A DNA stretch of 64,000 nucleotides from Erysipelothrix sp. (GTDB lineage Bacteria > Bacillota_I > Bacilli_A > Erysipelotrichales > Erysipelotrichaceae). The stretch is taken from positions 1 through 64,000 of the forward strand of contig DUUI01000004.1 in assembly GCA_012841625.1 (NCBI GenBank), in the 5' to 3' direction. Both the position numbers and the translations under genes were made by a program. Below the pieces are notes generated by a model, which did not search any database, was not told the origin of the DNA, and saw nothing but the letters and a program-made list of their open reading frames with translations. Of this stretch, positions 59,660-64,000 are shown piece after piece. How positions within the stretch are numbered: the stretch's first letter is position 1; each line of letters begins with the position of its first letter.

Positions 59660-60934
59660 CTATTCTTTACCTAATAACTTAAACATATTGCGCTTATAAA
59701 CTTCAACTCCAGGTTGATCAAATGGATTAATATCTAATTTATAGGCTGACATCGCCAATGCCATAAAGAAGAAGAACACCATGTAACCAAAAGTGTAGGC
59801 GCTATTATCTTTAATCTCTAAAACAATATTTGGAACCTGCCCTTCAACTGTATGAGCCTCTAAAGTTCCTAACATTGCCTGTTGGTTGACCCAGTGTAAT
59901 GATTTTGAAGCTAAATATTCCATTTGGTCTGTATCATCATTATCACTAGGGAACTCCATATCTTCCAATGGCTCATGAACTGTTAAGATTGTTTCAAATA
60001 AGATTTTCTTACCCTCTTGAACATACTGTCCCATTGAATGTAAATCAGTTGAATTGGTCACTGAATGCGGAAGTATACCCTTACCTTCTTTTCCTTCAGA
60101 TTCACCATCTAATTGTTTTAACCATTCAGCAACAAATGATAAATGTGGCTCATAAGTTACAAACATTTCAACATCAAGTCCTTTTTCCTGAAGAACTCTC
60201 CTTAAGACACCATATTTATATGCATCATTATGGTTAACATTTTCAACAGTAAATGCTTTGTAAGCATCCTGTAAACCATTCATCATTGCATCAATATCAA
60301 TTCCAGCAGCCGCAATTGGCAATAAACCAACCGCCGTAATAACGGAGAATCGTCCTCCAATATCATCAGGGATAATAAAGCTCTCATAACCAACTTTATT
60401 AACTAAAGGTCTCAATAAGCCTCTTTCTTTATCAGTTGTCACATAAATCCGATTAGTTGCCTCGCCTTTTCCATATTGCTTTTCAATATGCTGGCGGAAG
60501 ATTCTAAAAGCAAGAGCAGTTTCAGTTGTAGAGCCAGATTTCGAAATAACATTAAGCGCAACATCTTTACCCTCAATATATTTCAAAACTCTAACTATTT
60601 CAGTTGAAGAAAAAGTATTTCCCACATAAATAATCTCTAAATCATCTTGAGCATAGTTTCCTTTAATAAAATCAATCGCAGCCTTAGCACCTAAATATGA
60701 TCCACCAATTCCACAAACTAACAAAATATCTGCTTGTTCTCTAATTCTTTGAGCTGCAACCTTAATTCTATCGAATTCTTCTTTGTCATACGCAAATGGC
60801 CAGTCGACCCATCCTAAGAAATCATTTCCCTTTCCTGTTTTGTCAATTATCATTCTGTGGATACGACTTACTTCGTCTTGGTATTGATTAAAATCCGGCT
60901 CAAATAACAAATGGTCAGTGTTTAATTTAATCAT
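59660..60934 (-). CDS. pgi: Glucose-6-phosphate isomerase
   Basis: 424 aa. Sugar-phosphate site LLVCGIGGSYLGAKAAI, NVISKSGSTTETALAFR, GGRFSVITAVGLLPIAAAGID and the C-terminal DQPGVEVYKRNMF. Second step of glycolysis. Overlaps the S1-domain gene by 8 bases. Confidence 0.97.
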   Translation of the reverse strand: MIKLNTDHLLFEPDFNQYQDEVSRIHRMIIDKTGKGNDFLGWVDWPFAYDKEEFDRIKVAAQRIREQADILLVCGIGGSYLGAKAAIDFIKGNYAQDDLEIIYVGNTFSSTEIVRVLKYIEGKDVALNVISKSGSTTETALAFRIFRQHIEKQYGKGEATNRIYVTTDKERGLLRPLVNKVGYESFIIPDDIGGRFSVITAVGLLPIAAAGIDIDAMMNGLQDAYKAFTVENVNHNDAYKYGVLRRVLQEKGLDVEMFVTYEPHLSFVAEWLKQLDGESEGKEGKGILPHSVTNSTDLHSMGQYVQEGKKILFETILTVHEPLEDMEFPSDNDDTDQMEYLASKSLHWVNQQAMLGTLEAHTVEGQVPNIVLEIKDNSAYTFGYMVFFFFMALAMSAYKLDINPFDQPGVEVYKRNMFKLLGKE

Positions 60935-61301
60935 TTTCTGTTTTCTCCTTTATCCATTGTGGTAGTTGTGATGCAAGCGATGAAAATCCAATTTTACTTT
61001 GAGGCAAAAGACTTTGAGGTTTTAAACTTAATCTTTCGCGCCGCTGATTTCTAGGCTTCGCATTCTTTGGAATATTCTTTAAAGATAGTTTTAATTGTTT
61101 CTTATCACCATCAACTTCAATAACCTTACAATACACACGCTGTCCTATGTTTAAAAAACGATGGATGTCTTTTACAAACCCATTATAAAGTTGGGAAATA
61201 TGGATTAATCCTGTTGTTTCATGATCAATATAGACAAATCCTCCATAAGCAACTATGTTTGTAATTATGCCTTCTACGATGTCATCTTTTTTATAATGCA
61301 T
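60927..61301 (-). CDS. S1 RNA-binding domain protein (YugI/CvfD type)
   Basis: About 124 aa from ATG 61301, nine bases after GAGGTG. One S1 domain in residues 1-72 (VEGIITNIVAYGGFVYIDHE, GLIHISQLYNGFVKDI, KQLKLSLKN) and a basic tail. Relatives bind ribosomes or RNA in stress responses. The coupling to pgi also occurs in other Bacillota. Confidence 0.85.
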   Translation of the reverse strand: MHYKKDDIVEGIITNIVAYGGFVYIDHETTGLIHISQLYNGFVKDIHRFLNIGQRVYCKVIEVDGDKKQLKLSLKNIPKNAKPRNQRRERLSLKPQSLLPQSKIGFSSLASQLPQWIKEKTEND

Positions 61302-61418
61302 TTTCATCTTCACCTCGACTCTATTATAAACGATTGTACAATTATTTAATAGTTAATTAAAATAGATGAAATTTTACAAAAGTTAGTTTATAATAACTAA
61401 GAAGGTTGGTGATCGTTA

Positions 61419-61649
61419 ATGACATTAGAAGAAAAAGTAATCTACACACTAAATAAAATCAGACCATATATCCAAGGTGATGGAGGAGATGTTGCCTTTG
61501 ACCGTATTGATGATGACGGAGTTGTCTACGTGAACTTGCTAGGAGCTTGTGTAGGCTGTGGTTTAGCGGATGTTACAGTTAAAATGGGAATAGAGGCTAT
61601 CCTCATGGATGAAATTCCTGAAGTAACTGAAGTACGAGTTGTAGAATAA
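61419..61649 (+). CDS. NifU C-terminal domain protein (iron-sulfur scaffold)
   Basis: 76 aa. Nfu domain with the cluster-binding CVGC in VNLLGACVGCGLADVTVKMG. Carries [4Fe-4S] clusters to targets; the Rnf subunits are possible clients. TTATAATAA promoter element upstream. Confidence 0.92.
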   Translation: MTLEEKVIYTLNKIRPYIQGDGGDVAFDRIDDDGVVYVNLLGACVGCGLADVTVKMGIEAILMDEIPEVTEVRVVE

Positions 61650-61657
61650 TTATTCAA

Positions 61658-61687
61658 AAAAAAGATTAGAGACCTAATCTTTTTTAA
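61658..61687. terminator. Bidirectional terminator after nifU-like gene and GNAT gene
   Basis: AAAAAAAAGATTAG-AGAC-CTAATCTTTTTT between convergent genes. Confidence 0.9.
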
Positions 61688-62214
61688 TTTTTGGCATTAT
61701 ACTCTCGTTTCGTAAGCCATAGTAATTCTTTTTCATCTTCCATGGTTTCAAAACCAAATTTAGTAAAGAGATTTTTTACTTCAACACGATTTGGTTCTCT
61801 AATTTCATAGATTGCATCCAAATTCATGACCTTAAACACATATTCTAAAAGTAATTCAACAGCCTCACTCCCATATCCTTTATGGCGATGACTGTGCTCA
61901 ATTATAATGTGAATCATGTATTTATTAAATTTTGTATGATAATAAATAGCCACTTCACCGATCGGTGTTCTGGTTTCTTTTTCGACAATATATGAATAGA
62001 AATTACTCATATTAACATTATTCTCGACATACCATTCTTTAATTTCGCTCTCATCTTTAGGTGGCCAATTATCAATTTCATGCTTACAAGCATCCGCAAA
62101 CTCCATAGTTTTTTCATCTTTATACAATTGTTTACGGTACCACAATTCATTGAGTCTTGGATTATGTAATAAAATCTTTTCACCTTCGATGACTCTATTA
62201 ATATCGTCTATCAT
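61684..62214 (-). CDS. GNAT family N-acetyltransferase
   Basis: 176 aa. Acetyl-CoA loop HSHRHKGYGSEAVELLLEYV and the C-terminal EPNRVEVKNLFTKFGFET. RimJ/RimL-like layout; substrate unknown. GGAGGTG precedes ATG 62214. Confidence 0.9.
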   Translation of the reverse strand: MIDDINRVIEGEKILLHNPRLNELWYRKQLYKDEKTMEFADACKHEIDNWPPKDESEIKEWYVENNVNMSNFYSYIVEKETRTPIGEVAIYYHTKFNKYMIHIIIEHSHRHKGYGSEAVELLLEYVFKVMNLDAIYEIREPNRVEVKNLFTKFGFETMEDEKELLWLTKREYNAKN

Positions 62215-62258
62215 TTACACCTCCACTAATATATTATACCATACGTGTCAAGTGCCCT

Positions 62259-62289
62259 AAAAAAGCCACATTTTAACATGTGGCTTTTA
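62259..62289 (-). terminator. Terminator after the lipoprotein gene
   Basis: Minus strand AAAGCCACAT-GTTAAA-ATGTGGCTTTTTT. Confidence 0.9.
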
Positions 62290-62290
62290 T

Positions 62291-62794
62291 CTAATTTAAA
62301 TACCCTGAATCATTAAAGAATCCATCTAAGATATCTCTGGCGATAGCTGTTTCTGCGTCACTTTCTTTAAGTGTCCATTCAATCTTATCAGCAATCTGTC
62401 CATCTTCAATTAACAATAATGTTGGCGAGAATTCGACATTGTACTTCTCTTTTAGTGGTTCACGCAATTCTTTGTCAATAAGCGCATCGGGTGCTTCTTT
62501 ATCTAAGTCCACGATATAGAAATTACCATCTAATTCAGGATGGTCAATCAAAAGCTGTTCTAAATAGTTTTCTTGGAAATTGGTGGAGTCACCACAACGA
62601 GTGATCCACCCAAAGTAAACAATTCCGCTATTACCATCTGCTAAATACGCTTCATACTCTTCTAAATTCATTTGAGGAACTGCATCTACATGAGGGGTTT
62701 CAACCACCACTTCTTCGACTTCCTCAGGTTCTTCATTTGTTGTACAAGCAACTAAAGCTAGCGCAACAACAAGCAATCCTAATAATTTTTTCAT
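62291..62794 (-). CDS. Thioredoxin-like lipoprotein
   Basis: 167 aa. Lipoprotein signal (ALALVACTTNEE, Cys17), an acidic Glu/Val-rich linker, then a thioredoxin-like domain (GIVYFGWITRCGDSTNFQE; FSPTLLLIEDG with the cis-Pro). Only one cysteine stands at the active-site position, so it is not a dithiol oxidoreductase. Resembles accessory proteins of the PedC/BrcD kind. Three bases after nadE, with GGAGGATG upstream. Confidence 0.8.
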   Translation of the reverse strand: MKKLLGLLVVALALVACTTNEEPEEVEEVVVETPHVDAVPQMNLEEYEAYLADGNSGIVYFGWITRCGDSTNFQENYLEQLLIDHPELDGNFYIVDLDKEAPDALIDKELREPLKEKYNVEFSPTLLLIEDGQIADKIEWTLKESDAETAIARDILDGFFNDSGYLN

Positions 62795-62797
62795 ACA

Positions 62798-64000
62798 CTA
62801 CATCCTCCTAACTTTCTCAATTAACTCTTGTAATTCATCTGAAATAATAATAGGCATTTGATTCTCTAAACGATCTAAACCAAGAACACAATTACTTACA
62901 ACAATAATTGGTACTCCTTGAACTCGTTTGAAGACGGACTTATTAATCGAATTAATGACCCAATTTAAATCCTCTAGAAACAATTCAGAATCATCTAAAT
63001 TATATGACCTCATTATATCACCAAGTTGCCCATCTAGTAAGGTCCCATCTAGATAACATTGTAAAAGAGTTAAAATCCCATTAGGTTTGGATATTAACCA
63101 TTCAATTAAAAAATCATGATAGCCCCATTTCATCGGATCAATTTGATTATCCTTTAACTCTGCACTTGGGGCAAAATCCCAATGAACTCCATCATTATCT
63201 ATCCTTGGAAGTAAATTATAATTAATGATTTCTTTGTTCAATCGTTGGTTAATGGCTTGTGCCAGCTCCACAACCTGCATCTTAGTACAATCCGCTAGAA
63301 TGCCCAAAGCGCCTATCGTATCACCATAGAGTGTTCCATAACCAAGTGCTGATTCAATCTTATTAGAATTATTACTAATAACACCATTTTGAAGAGAAGC
63401 CATCGTCATCAAGACATGCCCTCTGATTCGAGCTTGAACATTTTCTAAAGCCAAACCATCAATCTTTTGTCCGACCGTCTCACTTGTAGCATCAACAAGG
63501 GCTGTTATATCGAAACCATGATATTCAAAGCCTAGCACATCAGCTAGATGCTGAGCATTGTTTATTGTTGTCTCTGAATTATGTTTAGTCGCTAGATTAT
63601 AACCAATGACTCGATCTTTTCCTAATGCCATAACTAATAATGCCGCAACCACACTTGAATCTAAACCACCTGATAAACCAACAATCCAATTTGGTTTAAA
63701 CGGGAAAATTTCTTCATCAATCTGTTTAATTCCAAACAACAATGCATCAATTAAAGGAATTGAGACATATTTGTTTTCTGCAACAAAGTCATCTAAGTCC
63801 ACAAGTTTAGATTCTTCTAAAAAATTACTATTTAAAATTTCTATATCCTGTTTATGTTTAATAATGCTTTGGCCATCAAGCAAACCAAAAAATCGGCTAG
63901 AGTTAACTATTCCCACAGCATTAACACTGATCACAGTTGCCTCAATGTTGTTAATAAAGGTTAGCTTTTGTTGAATAGTATCAACACCACGATAATAATG
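62798..64000 (-). CDS. nadE: Glutamine-dependent NAD+ synthetase, C-terminal part (runs off window)
   Basis: The frame is open to the right edge: 22 more codons precede the GTG at 63934, so the start is outside. Visible are the end of the nitrilase-like glutaminase domain (about residues 1-65 of the visible part, VISVNAVGIVNSSRFFGL) and the full synthetase domain with the PP-loop IVGLSGGLDSSVVAALL and GTLYGDTIGALGILADCTK. Last step of NAD synthesis. Confidence 0.93.
   Translation of the reverse strand, partial: HYYRGVDTIQQKLTFINNIEATVISVNAVGIVNSSRFFGLLDGQSIIKHKQDIEILNSNFLEESKLVDLDDFVAENKYVSIPLIDALLFGIKQIDEEIFPFKPNWIVGLSGGLDSSVVAALLVMALGKDRVIGYNLATKHNSETTINNAQHLADVLGFEYHGFDITALVDATSETVGQKIDGLALENVQARIRGHVLMTMASLQNGVISNNSNKIESALGYGTLYGDTIGALGILADCTKMQVVELAQAINQRLNKEIINYNLLPRIDNDGVHWDFAPSAELKDNQIDPMKWGYHDFLIEWLISKPNGILTLLQCYLDGTLLDGQLGDIMRSYNLDDSELFLEDLNWVINSINKSVFKRVQGVPIIVVSNCVLGLDRLENQMPIIISDELQELIEKVRRM

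Noticed and set aside
1-64000. Mycoplasma genetic code (TGA as Trp)
   Set aside because: Trp is encoded by TGG and TGA acts as a stop, for example at the end of thrS and of the 39-aa gene.
1-64000. Insertion sequences, prophage, CRISPR or toxin-antitoxin loci
   Set aside because: No transposase, integrase, cas or phage gene was found on either strand; the content is core chromosomal.

Overview
The window is AT-rich, gene-dense chromosomal DNA from a low-GC Gram-positive bacterium of the Bacillota/Mollicutes side of the tree. The evidence is Bacillus-type gene order (alaS-ireB-ruvX-DUF1292-mltG-udk-greA; infC-rpmI-rplT; polA-mutM-coaE-dnaB-dnaI; ftsA-ftsZ), T-box and S-box leaders, Spx, RecD2 and DnaI/DnaB helicase-loading proteins. 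TGA is read as stop (thrS and a small ORF ahead of radC end in TGA) and Trp is TGG, so the mycoplasma code is not used. mreC/mreD sit directly after radC with no mreB between them, and an Rnf complex is present. Together these fit a free-living anaerobic relative of the Mollicutes (an Izemoplasma/Haloplasma-like lineage); that placement is inference.

Layout. 1-7.4 kb (minus): T-box-alaS, ireB, ruvX, a DUF1292 protein with a His/Asp tail, mltG, udk, greA, comEA and the start of comEC, which runs off the left edge. 7.4-11.8 kb (minus): recD2, a CPBP membrane protease, mnmA, spx. 11.8-15.5 kb (plus): promoter, Trp T-box, trpS and a two-gene ABC exporter. 15.4-24.6 kb: S-box-metK, a TIM-barrel protein of unknown function with YitT, RidA with a Cys tail, a fusion of a Lit-type (DUF1461) membrane domain to the tRNA methyltransferase TrmL, rdgB, a choline-kinase-like gene, an FAD oxidoreductase, and infC-rpmI-rplT-marR behind an L20-type leader. 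24.7-26.6 kb holds a decayed flavin/FeS oxidoreductase pseudogene. 26.7-34.1 kb: a lipase-like hydrolase, proS, pgeF, and a Thr T-box operon (thrS plus substrate-binding protein and permease of an ABC importer without its ATPase). 34.1-47.8 kb (minus): radC, mreC, mreD, polA, mutM, coaE, dnaB, dnaI, then pfkA, pyk, glucokinase, an M29 aminopeptidase and a lactonase-type beta-propeller. 47.8-52.2 kb: an Old Yellow Enzyme gene, ftsA-ftsZ, an unassigned structured intergenic element, tRNA-His and a small repeat region. 52.2-59.7 kb: suhB-like gene, the rnf operon and divergent apbE. 59.7-64 kb: pgi, an S1-domain protein, a NifU-type protein, a GNAT, a thioredoxin-like lipoprotein and the C-terminal two thirds of glutamine-dependent nadE.

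The most unusual locus is rnfC-D-G-E-A-(new small gene)-B with divergent apbE. RnfB is cut down to its membrane anchor and first [4Fe-4S] motif and has no ferredoxin domain. RnfG carries two FMN-binding domains. RnfD carries an additional C-terminal FMN-binding-like domain. A previously unlisted 59-aa membrane protein with four cysteines (one as CxxCH) is translationally coupled between rnfA and rnfB. With ApbE, which attaches FMN covalently, this looks like an Rnf complex with a reduced cytoplasmic input side and an enlarged extracytoplasmic flavin relay.

Other points worth attention: an AUA start codon for infC; an S-box whose pseudoknot covaries; a Lit-TrmL fusion with no start codon at the junction; three promoters of the form TGN-TATRNT lying 6-10 bases ahead of an ATG (probable leaderless mRNAs); a 39-aa membrane peptide coupled to radC; and a pseudoknotted element between ftsA and tRNA-His.
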